Source: Nymphaea colorata
Lineage: Eukaryota; Streptophyta; Magnoliopsida; Nymphaeales; Nymphaeaceae
DNA length: 64,000 nt
NCBI RefSeq assembly: GCF_008831285.2
Contig: NC_045142.1
Span: forward strand, 23,993,300 to 24,057,299
Reading direction: 5' to 3'
Part shown: positions 36,707 to 49,983 of the stretch, in pieces
Numbering within the stretch: the stretch's first letter is position 1
Layout of the letters: the number at the start of each line of letters is the position of its first letter
Made by a program: the position numbers and the translations under genes
Notes under the pieces: generated by a model
The model's input: only the letters and a program-made list of their open reading frames with translations
Database searches by the model: none
Told to the model about the DNA's origin: nothing

Positions 36707-39706
36707 ATGAGGACGAGGGTGAGGGCGACGAGAGATATTATTTCGCTGGAGGAGTACGCCTCTTTCCAAGCCAATCTCGACCTCAATCTCAACCTCACCT
36801 CAGATCAACTCAACCAGGTCTCTCTCTTTCTCTCTCATCATCCTCACCATCACCACCATCATTTTTTCACGGTCGCATGAGCTACTGAATGCGTGTTTTC
36901 CTGCTATGGAAACACCGGCATTCATCAGCATTGTCGTTGCCATCGCCGTCGCTGTCCTTGACGCTATCCTCATGAACCCAGAGAGGAACGGAAAATTCAT
37001 CAATGGATCGCCCTCTCTTTCATTGTTCATGGCTTTCTATTGGAACCAGGAATCGTACGTCGACTGCAGACGCTTGATGTCCTTTTCGCATTCTGAAAAA
37101 GTTAGGGCATCACGGTTGTGGAAGCTAGGATTTCGATCATTTCTTTTCCGTCTTAGGGTTTCTACGACATTATCCATTTCAGTTTCAGAACTCAGCGTCT
37201 TGGGTTTCCCATGCATGCCCGTCAGATGCCGTCGTTGATATTCTTTTTCCCATCTCCTGAGATCCTTGTTTGGTTTGCCTTCTTCCCTGTTCAGATTCTG
37301 AGCATGCATGGATTCTGCAAACTCTATCGAGCAAAGGTACGCGATTTCTCTTCTTCCTTCGATTTTTAAGGGGACAATGAATCGATCGCTTCGATTTTCC
37401 TCCATTTTCTTTCGTTGTTTCTTGATTTCTCTTGTGAATTTGTGGTCGCGATTCTTGGTCTCACTGTGGCATATCCAGACGTGTTTTTGTTCCCATTATT
37501 CTGAGTGCCGTGAGCTATCGGCAATTCTGCTGTGGATATCTCTAAACAATTGTTGGGATTGGCTGTTCGAAGAAAGTTGGAAGTCAGGAGGCGGGCGGCA
37601 ACAGACGGCACGGCGAATACGAGGGACGCAGTCTAGACTGTAGTGTTACTAAAATCGGTTTATGTACCGAGTCGGCGGGCATGCCCCCGATCCAGTTAAT
37701 GCGCCGATACAATGATTCGGGCGAATCGGTCTAAAGCAAAAAATCATTGCTGTTAATTAAACAAATGAAAAACCGTATAAAATATAAAAAAATTATAATA
37801 TACTAAGAATCTACTTAATACTTGACACATGTCCCTTTTACACAACCGAATCAGTTTGCCACCGTTTCAAATTGAATGGGCCGATTCATGAAAAACAACC
37901 TTGTAGTCCTTAAACGGATCAGATTTAAATCAGATGTGTAGTTTATGATAGCCGTTTTTTCATATATCTATATATTCTGATTGAAATTCATATTTGGGTT
38001 TTTTTGGATTAACTTTGGATTCCAAATCCAACTTTTAAACCAAATCCAAACCATATTAGATACATTGAGTATAAAATATTTATTTAAAACTATATCCAAT
38101 CTGAACCTGAGTTCAGTTAATATTCACTTAAACCTGAATTTGAATCTTACCTGATGTCATTTCTTGTGTATGAATCTGATCTGAATTCTCAAATGGACAT
38201 CAAAGGGACACTCTTCACTGATTTTCGTGTCCGAAGGACACTCTTATACATAACATAGAAAATATTTAAATATATTAATTTGACAATTAAAAAAAAAAAA
38301 ACCTTGAGGGGCTGGGGTCAATAGTTGTCCATATTTGAGTGGTTTATCTCTGTTCTTCTTCCTTGAATTGGAATACGCATGGAATCCACGACAGCTCAAC
38401 TTGATTAGAATAAGCGTACTTTGGCAGGTTAGAACTCACCAAGAGCAAGCAATCATGTTGGCATTTCAGCTCAGGTGAAGATAAACATATTCTTCAATAA
38501 CATAAAAGACTATTCTTAAGGGATGTTTGATACCAAGTACAAACCCACCAAGATATGGTAGGTTTATTCATGGTGTAGAGAGCCGGGGGATCCCTTGGAC
38601 TCTGTCATTTTCTTTTCGCATTTATTTCAAAAGATGGGAACCACAAATTAACTTCACTTGTGTTTGATGTCTCTTTGTATTCCAAAAAGATAGATCATCA
38701 AACACCTTCTTCGGTTGGGAGAAGTAGCTGCAAGCAGGAATTTATCAAAGAATTTAGCTGAAATTACTGCTTGCAATTTCACTTGCATGGGAGTAAATAT
38801 CCAAGTCATTTGGGGAGCCTTTTAGGTCTGAGACCTGATAGTTAGACTTGGGGTGGCCATAAAAAGGAGTTTTGGGTCGGGCCGAGTTTAACTCTGCCCT
38901 ACAATATACATGTAAAAAAAAAAAAAAATCTTTTTATTATATTTTTACATATTTTTATTATAAATGTATTTATGTATTAAATTTATATACTTCAAATGCT
39001 TTTATTTTATATAAAAATCGGCGTCAGCTCAGGCTCCCGGTCGGTCGCATATTTTCAACAGTTTACATCTCTGTCACACGATCACTTTTCTTTACAGAAT
39101 CGCAGTCACACTTAAAAAGGGAAACAACGATGCAAAGAGACTCATATGGAAAAGGTGAATTGTGAAAAGTTCTTTATCTGAAAATATATTTTGTCACAAG
39201 TGAAATAGTCCTTTAAACTTAAGTAATTACAGTGCCCCGATCTCTTCTCTTCTCGTGCTACTAAGTTTGCAAGAGTGCAGGTTCACCTGCTGGAGGCGCT
39301 GGGCTCGGTGCAGCTGGTGAGCCCGTTCAGGTCCACGCTGGTAGTGGGTGCGAGGCCCGCGCCATTGACGCCTGACGACGTCGCCCTCGACGCGGCGGAC
39401 CTCAACTGGAGGGAATGCCCCATGGTGTCCATGAATTCCTTAACGTTGGGCAGCGCTGCGATGGCAGCGGCGGCGGCGGAGGTGGAGGAAGTGGGAGGAG
39501 CTTCACATTTGCTGCAGAATGTAGCGGAGGCCAGGCGCCAGCGGTCGAGCTTTGCCCTGGGGCCACCCCTCCACCGTCAGGCCATCCCCAAGAAGAAGCG
39601 GACCAGGCGCGTCAAAGTCGCCGAGGCCGAGCTGCTGGTTACCGCCTTGTTCGGCAGCAATGGCTCCCCCCCCATGGTCGACGACGTTCTCGGCCTAAGC
39701 CGCTGA
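36707..39706 (+). CDS. Plant-specific DUF7787-like protein
   Basis: Three exons, 36707-36817, 37295-37336 (only 42 nt) and 39281-39706, give 192 aa. Residues 1-80 hold a conserved plant segment (DIISLEEYASFQANLDLNLN, then ILSMHGFCKLYRAK spanning exon 2, then LEALGSVQLVSPFRSTL). The C-terminal part is Ala-rich with a basic IPKKKRTRRVK patch (about residues 150-160) that looks like a nuclear localisation signal. I recognise the N-terminal arrangement as the family annotated DUF7787; no biochemical role is known to me. Exon 3 is markedly GC-rich compared with its surroundings. Intron 2 (1.9 kb) carries a MITE and a word-repeat copy. All joins are phase 0. Confidence 0.8.
37915..38215. repeat. 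Word-type dispersed repeat (AATTCGGATTTG family), copy 3
   Basis: Inside intron 2 of the DUF7787-like gene; words such as CAAATCCAACTTTTAAACC, CCAATCTGAACCTGAGTTC and TGAATCTGATCTGAATTC, ending at ATGGACATCAAAGG. Confidence 0.45.
38518..38708. mobile_element. MITE with AAGGTGTTTGAT-type ends in an intron
   Basis: Left end AAGGGATGTTTGAT (38518) and right end ATCAAACACCTT (38697-38708) are inverted repeats with one extra base on the left. The element is 191 bp with no ORF. Confidence 0.5.
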
Positions 39707-42514
39707 AGACCCAACATACACACTGACAAAAGAAGAGAGAGAGGGAGAGAGAGCGCGACGTTTGTTTGGACAGCAATGGCTGCTTCGCTCCATATGTGGC
39801 ATCTGGCTCGGTGAGGATGAGGTGCAACGCTAATTGAACGAAAGTTGTTGAAAATTACATTTCACAAATCAATTTTTTTGATCATTTTCCCTTATAAAAA
39901 CTTAACTATGATCTACATGTTGGCACTTAGAATTGAACAGTTAAATTGATTTAGTTGCTATTTTGGTCAGACGTTTAAAAGATCCAAAATTTCAGGGCAT
40001 GAAACTTTTGAAATGTTCTAAGTTGCAAAAATTTTAGTTGCCCAACTGGAAAAATCCAAATGCATATTATGTGTGGGACTCAAGAAAGGTGTGACACACA
40101 AAAGGCTCCAAAAGAGCCTCTAAAGCGAAAGATTCAACACCGTCTTTTAATCTGCCAGTATAATATTTCAGTCATTAACCATCAAAATAATATCATCAAA
40201 TGATGTTTAAGAAAACTATATAAAATAAATAAAATAAAATCTGAAATTGTATAAAAATAATGGAAACATGGAATAGCCATTATAGATGGCACTTTTGTAT
40301 GGGCAGGTGAAACACGATTTGCCGCCTAAGTTGGGCTATTTTAATTTTTGCAACGCGGCATAGAATATGAAGCTTCTTAGAGGGCGAGATCTTAGTGGCC
40401 CTACTTGGGTGTATCTATGATCATAAAGAAATTGGAAACAAATAAAATGAGTGTGTTAAAAACATTAATCTGCTTATTGATTGTTGGGCGTCGTGTGTTG
40501 TATAAGCTAAAACCGATATGCTTCTAGTTGATTCAAGGGTTGAAGTGGGTATTTACTAAATCCAAATAATCAGAGTGACATGATAACATCCACACTGATA
40601 ATTGGATAAATAAGATATATTTGGCATTTCTGACCACCTACCAGATCTGTAAAGGAGATATAGAGCACCAAAGCACCTCACAATTTACAATTTTTAGCCC
40701 AACAATAAAATTGATAAGGCTGCATGAGTTTGGGAAACTAGATCCGGCATGATTTCTTGATATTTTTAGGTGAGTAGGAGAAGTATTTCATCTTAGTGCT
40801 TATAAGAGAGTCGAAACTCTCACCCAATTCATTGTCTTAGTAGCGTACGCCATTTGCTTTTGGTCCATCGAGGTGCCACCCTCGCTGCACTTGAACTTGC
40901 ATAACAGTGACCTTCTTTTTGCGAGTTGATGCTATGGGGTTTCGAAACAGAAACTAACCACCTACTAGCCCCTCCTCAGCCTGTTGCACAAACCCCTTCA
41001 GGAAGAGTCTCTTCATATTTATTTATTGAATCATCACTGAATGCTAGTAAAAATAACAATTTGATTTACTTTCACATTTCATATTTACTCGAATATAAGA
41101 ACATAAAAGCAAAACTAGTAACTGTGATCAACCAGTGAAAATACTGATTTCTGTTCAGGATTTTGATATCCAGGTTATGCAAAACAAGGCAGTATGTTGT
41201 ACTTATAATGAAAAAACAGGATCAATTTTATGAAACAGTTATTCAGGAAGATCATTATTCTTTTGCTTTTCTCTAGAAAAGTAACATCGAGTGGACCTGA
41301 TGGCAAGGAATCTCTCATGCATTGGTCTTCAAAAAAGAAATCCCTGCAATCTATGGTTTTCTCAGTCTTTCTATTGTTCTTTTAAAATTTAGTACGACCT
41401 TCAAAAGGCTATTTACTTTTCTCATTCTGCAAGTTGAACTTAGAATTGTGCACGCCACAGCAACAGTCTTTTTATCATTTCCAAGTGGACAACTTTGGTC
41501 ATAGCAAAAGAAAAAGATTCGAGAACTTGAGGCTTAACAAGACAAAGGATTTTCGCTCTTGGTTTTTCACTTTTTACCTCAGTCATTTACCCTTGCCCAA
41601 ATAGAAGCCCTTTCTTCTTCTTCTCTCTCTCTCTCTCAATTACTCAGTAAGTGAAACCAAAAGTGCAAGCTTTTAGAAGACATATTCACAATGCACACCA
41701 TGTTGGCAGCTCTCTGCACCACTGTAATAGCTAGTAGTAAAGATGCAGGTAGATGTAACTAGCAATTTGACAGAAAAAGGAAGTATGGCAGTAAATGAAA
41801 AAGTTGGTGGCTTGGTATCTAAGGTGAAAATCACCTTTATTGCCCATTAAATATCTTGCAAGAGATTTAAAAAGAATTCAAATATTTCCACATGCAGTCA
41901 GGCATTGTGGCAGGTCAAAACTCAGCAAGTGTCCCAAGAATGCACGAGACAGTGAAGTGATTGAAAGCCTCTCAACATAAGAGGAAAGCAGAAAGGAATG
42001 AAAAAGCAATCCAAGTTCAACAAACCCCAAAAAAGACAGAAGAAATATGGGAGGCCCAGTGAGCCTGTGAAGTAAAACCCTAAGAATTGAACTGGAACCA
42101 AGGATGTTGGTAGAGAAGAACAAGTGCCCAACTTGGAAAGGAAATAAATGGTGTTCTGCCTTTATAGTTTATGGTTATGGCAGAGGAATGATAAAAGGGG
42201 CAGAGGGTTTCACATGAGAGCCATTATTCTTCCTGCATGCTGCTGCTTCAACTAATTTCACTTTGTCATGTGGGTTCAGTCAGGAATTTGAGATGACTTG
42301 AGGACTAAGTTACAACTAAGAAATAGTAAGCCTGCTCACAGATATTGCTGACATGTTGAAAAATATCATGATTTTATCATTATATCATGTTTATAACTTT
42401 TTCAATAATGATATTATTTTATTTTGTATGTATGTATGCGTGTGTGCACTGATTATGAGTCATATGACCAAATTTATTATTGGTTTCTAAGGTGCTTCTT
42501 GTTAAAGCTACACT

Positions 42515-42925
42515 TATATATATACACACACACACACCAAACACTTAGGACATGGATAAAAACCAGACCCATTGATTTTTTTGTTTAAAAACTATTTTAA
42601 ATACAATATAAACATCTTAATATATTTATAAAGACTATCTTGATATAAAACATAATTTGTTCAAGTTATTTTAATGAAAAACGTTGATTTTTTTATTATC
42701 TTTTCATGGGGGCCATTCATTTTTTCTTATTATAAAAACACCACTAAAATCTAATAAATGATAAACTTAGTGAATGTTTTGCATCAGCCCATTCTTACGA
42801 TCATATCAATAAACTTAGATTGCAAGAAAAACACATTAAAAAATAAGAAACAAAGTTTGGTTTTTATCTCTGAACTTCTTGTAATCTTGTAATCTTGTGT
42901 GTGTGTGTGTCTATGTATATATATA
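42515..42925. mobile_element. Second copy of the microsatellite-bounded element
   Basis: Internal words match 785-1475 (GATATAAAACATAATTTGTT; ATCATATCAATAAACTTAGA). The ends carry GGATAAAAACCAGACCC on the left and GGTTTTTATCTCTGAAC on the right, an inverted pair. The left side abuts TATATA-(CA)n and the right side (TG)n-TATATA. Confidence 0.45.
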
Positions 42926-43494
42926 TATAACTTAGAATTCTTTAAACCTCCTTGTAAATGGGATTTGTGACTACGATGGTGGAGTGAGAGGATCAGTTAG
43001 GCACGAGGGGCGAGCGTGTGGGCGGACGGTCACACGAGTGGTTGAGCAGCAGGCTTTGGGCGACGCTACGATCCATATGAAGCAAAGAAGTAAGGTGGGG
43101 ATGACATGGTATGGCATCTGAACTCTGATGCCGACTGCTGGTATGTTATTTGTTGGCCGTAGAACGTGGCCCCATTGATGGCCGTCGACAGCTCTCTCTC
43201 TCTCTCTCTCTCTTCCTGTTTTAGAGCACTCTGCCATGGAGTATGGAAAAGTAAACGCTTCTTTCTCTCTTTTGGGATCATGGGTTTTGGAAAAGCAGAG
43301 CAGAAGGGGCTGGCAATGGACGTTCAGAGAGAGAAACACAGCGGAAATGAAGCGGCTGACATTCGACGTTTAGAGAGAGAGACCATCACGCTCTCCCTGG
43401 CTCTGTCAGTCGTTTGCTTTCACCATTTGAATTCTTCATCTTCAAGTTCTGCGCTCTTTTGGCTGCTGGTTAAAGTCCAGATTGCCTTGCCATG

Positions 43495-43532
<38 letters not shown>

Positions 43533-44238
43533 GGAATAACTAGAACATGTAGATTTGCTTTGAATTGTTTCTTTGTTCATTTTTTTAAAAGAAACTAGCG
43601 GCACATTACACTGTCGATTTTGGAGCGAGCAAATCTTGGACAGTGCAATTAGGGAACATCGATGGGTTTTTAAAGCTTGAAAAATTAATAACTCAAAAAT
43701 TTGAATGCGAAAAATCATATTTTATAAAAAAAAGAAGACATGCAACAACTGGTTTGAAGCATTGGACTTCACTGAACACATCTAGAGCTTGGGATCTGTC
43801 AAAAAGGACATATAGGGAGCCCCCAAAACTTGTTTATGTGAAAATAAGTTCTTTTAAGGAAATTTTAAAAACTGATTTTGGAGTTTGGGTGAACAAATCA
43901 CGGTTTTTTATTCTTTTTCCTTTGGTGGTGGAGGAAGGAGGGATTAGGCTGTGACATCTCTTCTTCTGCAAAAGATTCTCTACCCATATTACTCTCAAAA
44001 CCAGGTTTTGTCAAACTTGTGTTTTTCTCTTGCAGTTTTAATGTCACCTGAACACTTCAAGAATATTGTTTTGCTTCCAAAACTGCATTGTAGAATGTTA
44101 TCCATTCGCCTACAGTTTCTCTTTCTCTACCCATATATATATATATATCTATCTATATATATATATCATATGTGGTCCTGCTGAAACTTAAAGACAATTT
44201 CATATATGGTCCAAGCCAGGAGAACTAATTACATTAAG

Positions 44239-44400
44239 AGGCTGTTTGGCATGACAAACGTTGTATAAGTGTTTCATGAATCTTCCCAAATATTAGGATA
44301 TACTCGTTGACTACTTGAACAAGTATTCCATAAATTTGTCCCAATATTTATGTTAGATTTATGGAACAGTTACACAGTGTTCCTCATGCCAAATAGCCCT
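44239..44400. mobile_element. 162-bp fold-back MITE
   Basis: The left end AGGCTGTTTGGCATGA and the reverse complement of the right end (AGGGCTATTTGGCATGA) match at 15 of 17 aligned positions. Pairing continues inwards (TGTTTCATGAAT against TGTTCCATAAAT). No coding capacity. Confidence 0.65.
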
Positions 44401-44881
44401 AAAAATCAGATTGGAAGTGGATGAGACACAAAGAAATGAGAATCTTCAAACCAGAACTGCACAACCCCTATCAGTAACACACAGATCAAATTTATGTAAA
44501 AGATTATGGTTCCTGAATTGCACATCTATGATGTTATACCATCAAAACAACACTTTTTGTTCTGGTGAAAAGAATTGCTGGCTGAAGGAAAAACCCTTGA
44601 TCTGTTTATCATCAGTCCTCCAATTGCCAAAAACCTTTAGATGTCTCTGTTCAGCTGGGTAAATGAGTTTCTCAAGTTGGAAAAATTGATCTTTCCGCAG
44701 GCCTTTTCTTGTCAACAAAGTCAGTTTCACCAGTTATTTTTGCCATATAGTTGTTGTCCTTATAGACATCACAATTTGAATGCATTCCATAACTTGTGAC
44801 AGTGTGCAATCAATTTGTTTCCAACCAAGCAAAGTCATAATCTGAGAAGCCTAATCGTTTTTGCCAATGGGAGGAGGAAGA

Positions 44882-44918
<37 letters not shown>

Positions 44919-45684
44919 AAAGAGAGTTGATTAGGCTAAGTAGTTGATAGATGACAAACAAATGTCCCGTTCCTAGACATAGGGCCAAATTATGAGTTCA
45001 TATATGACTAGTCGTGAACTAAAATGAAAAAATGCTCATCAAAAAGAAAGAAAAAGTTCACCATATCCATGTATTTGTCTTATGCCTGGCATAAAGGCTC
45101 ATGGGGCTCACAAAAAAGTAGTGAATATTCCTACAAATTAATCCATGGATAGATTCGACCATGCATATGCAGCAAGGGTTCATCATCTGGACCACCAACC
45201 AATTAACTAACCAATTCTAGGCTTGGCCTTCATCTATATCCATTACATGATCCTACAGACTTAGTTGCTTGTGTCCAAAAGTTGGTCAGGACAACTTTTC
45301 ATTAGGGTTTTTCTGGTTTTTCTGATCAAATCATACCCATTTTGAACTAAGGGGTTTGATTCTAGAGAGAGAAAGATACCTCAAAGAGAACAAGCCAAAA
45401 TCTATCACATTTCATGCCTAGAATGTGATTTTCTAAAGATACTTGTACTGAAACTAATTTTAGCTTCATTGGTGCATGGACAGAAATAGTGCAATTAATT
45501 GTGTTAAGGCCCAGCCAGTTCTATTTTTCCCTATCTGCACAAGAATAAAGTAGCAGCAAAAGGCTCCTTACTAGAGTGGAACTATAAGGAGTGGTCCTTC
45601 TGCTGCTCTTTGAACCAACCCTGCCTATTGCCTATGGAATCCCTTATCTATTTTTAGGAATCAAGCCATACCTCATTCCTCCTC

Positions 45685-45812
45685 CCCCTAGAATCCATCT
45701 CCAACACTACATTTACCTCCTTTTCCTTATAAGTTACAACCATCTCTGCCCCTAGAATCTAGCTCCAACACTACATTTACCTCCCTTTCCCTCTTCTTAC
45801 AACCTTCTCTCT
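45685..45812 (+). repeat. 64-bp tandem duplication in the TPD1-like promoter or leader
   Basis: CCCCTAGAATC...CTCCAACACTACATTTACCTCC begins at 45685 and again at 45749. The first copy carries TTATAAG (45727-45733), a possible TATA box, which in the second copy reads CTTCTTAC. A CT-rich tract (45804-45838) follows, typical of plant leaders. Confidence 0.8.
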
Positions 45813-45930
45813 CTCTCTCTTCCCTCTCTTCTCTCTCTACGATACAAGCACAAGGGAGGCGTTGTAGTCTTGTAGAGCTCAGGACAGATGACAAGCAGCC
45901 ATTAGTGAGGTTTTGAAGCCTTTCATCATT

Positions 45931-46617
45931 ATGAGAGCTGCTTGTGTGCTCTTCTTCATCTGCTCAATCATGCTTACATTCTTCAGTGGATCTTGTCTCG
46001 TGGGTATGCAGCCAACAACCAACTTTCTCTTTTCAGTTTTTCCGTCCTCTTTACTCGTTGTGGAACTCTATGTACTAAAACCACGGATTTTTCTTTCTTC
46101 TTCACTGCACAGATACTTCCAACGCCACTCTGAACAAGAAAGAACCGAAGGAAACATCAGAGCGTTCAAGAAGCAGGAAGTTGGTCACATATGGTAGGCA
46201 CCATGACTGTAATCTCACTACAGTAACTCCTTTTCTTGTTGATTACCAATTTTCAATGCATTCCATATGCCATGGTATGAAAGCCTCTTAACTTCTCACT
46301 CTTTCTTTGGTACAGGAATGTGTACAAACAGAGACATCAGCATCTCACAGGTCAGGGAGTCGTCAACAGGCATTCCGCAGTACATAGTTCAGATTGTGAA
46401 CACCTGCATGTCTGGTTGTGCTCCCTCAAACATACATCTTCACTGTGGCTGGTTCGCTTCTGCCAAGATTGTGAACCCCAGGACCTTCAAGAGAGTCTCA
46501 TATGACGATTGCCTTGTGAACGAGGGCCTGCCCCTTAAGAACAGCCAGATCATTAGGTTCACATACTCGAACTCTTTCATGTACCCACTTCAATTGAAGT
46601 CTGCTAGATTCTGCTGA
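45931..46617 (+). CDS. TPD1-like: TPD1-like secreted cysteine-rich protein
   Basis: Exons 45931-46003, 46113-46193 and 46316-46617 join (all phase 1) to 151 aa. Residues 1 to about 24 form a signal peptide (hydrophobic core VLFFICSIMLTFF). A short basic spacer follows (ERSRSRKL, a possible processing site). The C-terminal domain of about 100 aa has six cysteines in the TPD1 arrangement: MCTNRDISISQ, GIPQYIVQIVNTCMSGC, IHLHCGWFASAKIVNP, YDDCLVN and the final RFC. TPD1 proteins are secreted ligands of the LRR receptor kinase EMS1/EXS that specify the tapetum and limit sporocyte number; rice MIL2/TDL1A is a homologue. Which paralogue this is cannot be told here. The start is the first ATG after a CT-rich leader. 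Confidence 0.93.
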
Positions 46618-46629
46618 AAACAATAAGAA

Positions 46630-49600
46630 AAAGTTGGGTTTCTTTAGGGTTTCTGGTAAAATTCTTCCATCTCCAAGATACCCACAAAGGGAAAGAGGAT
46701 ACCCACAAGCCGTATATACTTTTTTTCTGCTTTTTGACAGGCCTACTTGTGTAAAAACGCACCTATGTGTGCACTCTGACCACGAATATCAATATTTATT
46801 GCTATTGTTTGGTATCATAAGAATGTTAAAATTCTGAATATATCTAAGGTCAAAAGCTGCCATCTTGCTAACTGGACGTCTTGAAACTTGAAAGAGTAGG
46901 AAGATTAGTTTCACTCTCAGCAGACAAGCAGGTGGCAGGCTTTGCAGATTATGTTGGCTGATGAATTATTCTTCTATTTCTTTTCTTCAATTCGTATTTC
47001 TTTCTTCTTTCTTCTCTTTCCCTGTCTGTGTTCTAGAGTTGAATTGCCGCCCAGTGTACTGGCTTTTGTCATGGGTGATTGAGGCAACACAGGGACTTTG
47101 TCAGCATGGATTGGTCGGCTAGATTCACCAAAACCCTCATTCAAAGGGACAAAAAAAGAAAAGGGAAAAAGTAGATTTCCAAGTTGATAGAAGGCTGACT
47201 TCATGAAGCAATTACTGGAATACCAACTTAGATACAACTGCCATTTGCGAGATCAGTGTCTTGTTTGACATCTCCTGTTACAGATCCATGGTACACATAT
47301 CACTGGCACTGTCGACTGTACGATGCTATCTAATTAGCAGACGTAGCCTCATAAACATGTTATTTTGTTGAGTCTTGGGCAGAAGAATGTTGAGGGATCA
47401 GAGTATGAAACTCCTGACCTCTTTCAACTCTAAGGCAATGTCATAACCAGGAATTATAAAGTTCTTTACTTCATCAGTTGTGTTATTTTCAAGAACACTT
47501 AATCTTTCGGCGGTGAAAGTAAGGTCCTTCTTAGGCCTTCAATTGTATTCACACTCTAAAAAAAAAAGGTAGTTTAAAAGAGTGATGCTCAGTAGTACAT
47601 ACAGTCGACAGTGAAATAAATTTCAGAGAGAAGGAGAATGTTCATGTTACCTCTAGAACTCCACCAGAAGGAGTAGGGCTGTAGGGGGTGATACTATTCA
47701 CTCAAAGCCAAGAAGAAGGGCACAGCCACCAAGACAAGCAGACAACCCCATCCAAGGGTCTTCCTCCACTGCATTTAATAAGCAGTAAAGTATAACTGTA
47801 AAGTCTTTTCCTTCCTTTTTCCTTTAGAAGACAGCATTTCTTTTCTGTTTTTTTCTTTTCAAAACTGATAAGTTTAATGGGTAACAATAATTATTAACAA
47901 ATTCATGAAATCTCAAAATATCTCTTAATTTCTTTCTCCAACTACCCGGATCATTGTTGCCAGATATGGAATAGGAAGTGAATCTAGAAAAAGTACAAGA
48001 GTTTTCATGTTTCAGTATTTTTCAATTACTTTTTCAACTTAGATATGATAACAATAATATTTTTTTATGTCAAACAAGACAAGATGTAAATCAACGCCAT
48101 TCTTCAGGAAATTATCAGTTTGTTATTTCCTTCTACTGGGAGTTTTGTAGCCAAAGGATTCAGTTTATGAGTTTAAATTTTAACTGTTTTGTGTATAAGC
48201 GGATCGTCTTAAGAGTTAACGATGTTCATCATCTTTGAAGTCAAAAAAGCTGCGTGTCTGAATAAAGCAACAATGATGTTGTCAATAATGAAGCCTTTGG
48301 GGACGGGTTGGTGATTCCAACGTGCAGATAAAGAGTCTGAACTTGGAAATCCTTTGGTCTTTATGTGGTGACAAGTCTCATCCTTGGGAGGATAAAATTT
48401 CTCAATATTTTATGAGTTTTTCTAGAGAAAATCTCCACACTGATCCATTGTATGCTATATAGAATGCATAAGAAACATGAACAATCTATTGGATTTTGCA
48501 TATTAGTACTCATAGCAGCATGACATTTACAGAAAAGGTTCTTTGAAAAAATATAACGTACTTACACGTTATATAGGGATAAGATTTGTTTTTTTTTAAA
48601 AAAAATGCTTTAAATTGAAGTTTTTGCTCACTTTGAGCAGAGTTGTGACCTGTGAGTAGACAAAAGTGGTTTAATGATTTTGATATTTTGGATGTTTCTA
48701 ACGATGTTAATATATTTATTTTGTATTGGATATCCAACCGAATCGTTTCCAAAAATTAATGTCCGATCAAGAAATCAGATTGGATTTGAATTCAGATTTG
48801 GATGTACATAAATATCCGATCTAATTCAAATTCAGATTGAATTCATTTACTCTATATCTAATGCTCTAGCCAAATTCGGTTCAAACTTCGAATTCAGATT
48901 TAGATATGAATGTCACAATCGAATTCAGATTCAGATTTAAATTCTGATATGAGATTTCTTTGTTCATATTGGAATTTGAATTCGAACTTGTGAATATCCG
49001 AAAGAGTGGATATGTTAAGAGTATATCTGATTTCAATTTGATCCGTTGATCAATTGGCAACCCTTGTGTATAAATTATTCCAAGACCTCAACCCAGAATA
49101 AGAGAAGCAAAAGAAAAGGAGCTGGTAGGGTTTTAAAGGCTACATTTAACGCTGCTAATGGAAAGGGAGGAAATAATTGATCGCGTGTCTAAGGTTACAT
49201 TGTTTATGCAAAAATTAAGAAAGCACTTTAGATTTGTTAATTATTCATTATAGGTATATGATTAACAAGAAGTATATTTATTTAAAACATGGGGACAATC
49301 TGCTGTACTGAATGAAAGAAAAGAACAGTTCCTTTTCAATGTTCTTTTTCCAGAGAGAGAAAAAGCAGGTTAGTTTTGGTGTGAATATCAAGGAGAAACA
49401 AGAGAGAGAAAGAAAAAAAAAAAAAACACTTAGGTTGGGTTTGAAATTTGATTTTAACATCTATACCAAAGCGGATTTTAGAAACATACTTTAATGTAAA
49501 AAGTGTATATTTGAAATAAAAAAAAGGGAAGGTGGTCGCCGGGGATCTCGGATCCGCAGTGATAATCTTAGATCCATGTTAATCAAAGACAACCTTGTCT

Positions 49601-49690
49601 TTTTTATTATCATGAGATATCCTTGTTTTTAAACTTCAATTGGATGTTGGAGGAGATGAAACTCTCTAGTCCTTTTGAGTTTCGTTACTA
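46630..49690. other. Intergenic region without genes
   Basis: TPD1-like 3' UTR, then AT-rich DNA with no coding signal and the fourth copy of the AATTCGGATTTG word repeat (48.74-49.07 kb). Confidence 0.6.
48740..49065. repeat. Word-type dispersed repeat (AATTCGGATTTG family), copy 4
   Basis: Words such as TTGGATTTGAATTCAGATTT... (48781 on), AATTCAGATTTAGATATGAA and GAATATCCGA recur in both orientations across about 325 bp. Confidence 0.5.
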
Positions 49691-49696
49691 CTATGC

Positions 49697-49784
49697 ATTA
49701 AGCGGGTGTGATTAAACACACCACCCAATATAAATGCATCAAGTAGTGTGTGTTGTGAGATGCTAGAAACTATGAAACCTAACT

Positions 49785-49839
<55 letters not shown>

Positions 49840-49931
49840 GCAGGTTTGATCAAACACAACACCCAATATACATGCATGTAGTGTGTTGTGAGATGTTAGA
49901 AACCACAAAACATAAAGATTCGACTCATTAT

Positions 49932-49983
<52 letters not shown>

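Larger units (their letters stand above)
39800..45680. other. Gene-poor 5.9-kb intergenic region
   Basis: I found no gene. It contains CT microsatellites (41620-41638, 43192-43213, 43497-43528), a microsatellite-bounded repeat (42515-42925), a MITE (44239-44400), AT tracts (44136-44168) and a GA tract (44886-44915). A T-rich open stretch on the minus strand (41878-42123) has a TATAAA box (complement of 42161-42166) just upstream but no ATG and no recognisable peptide; a non-coding transcript is possible. The plus-strand frame 43166-43495 spans a CT tract and matches nothing I know. Confidence 0.55.

Noticed and set aside
41878-42123. 81-codon hydrophobic frame with an upstream TATA-like box
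   Set aside because: No ATG start and no known family. Kept only as a possible non-coding transcript in the regional note.
43166-43495. 109-codon plus-strand frame across a CT microsatellite
   Set aside because: Serine/leucine runs come from the CT tract; no homology recognised and no promoter or splice context.
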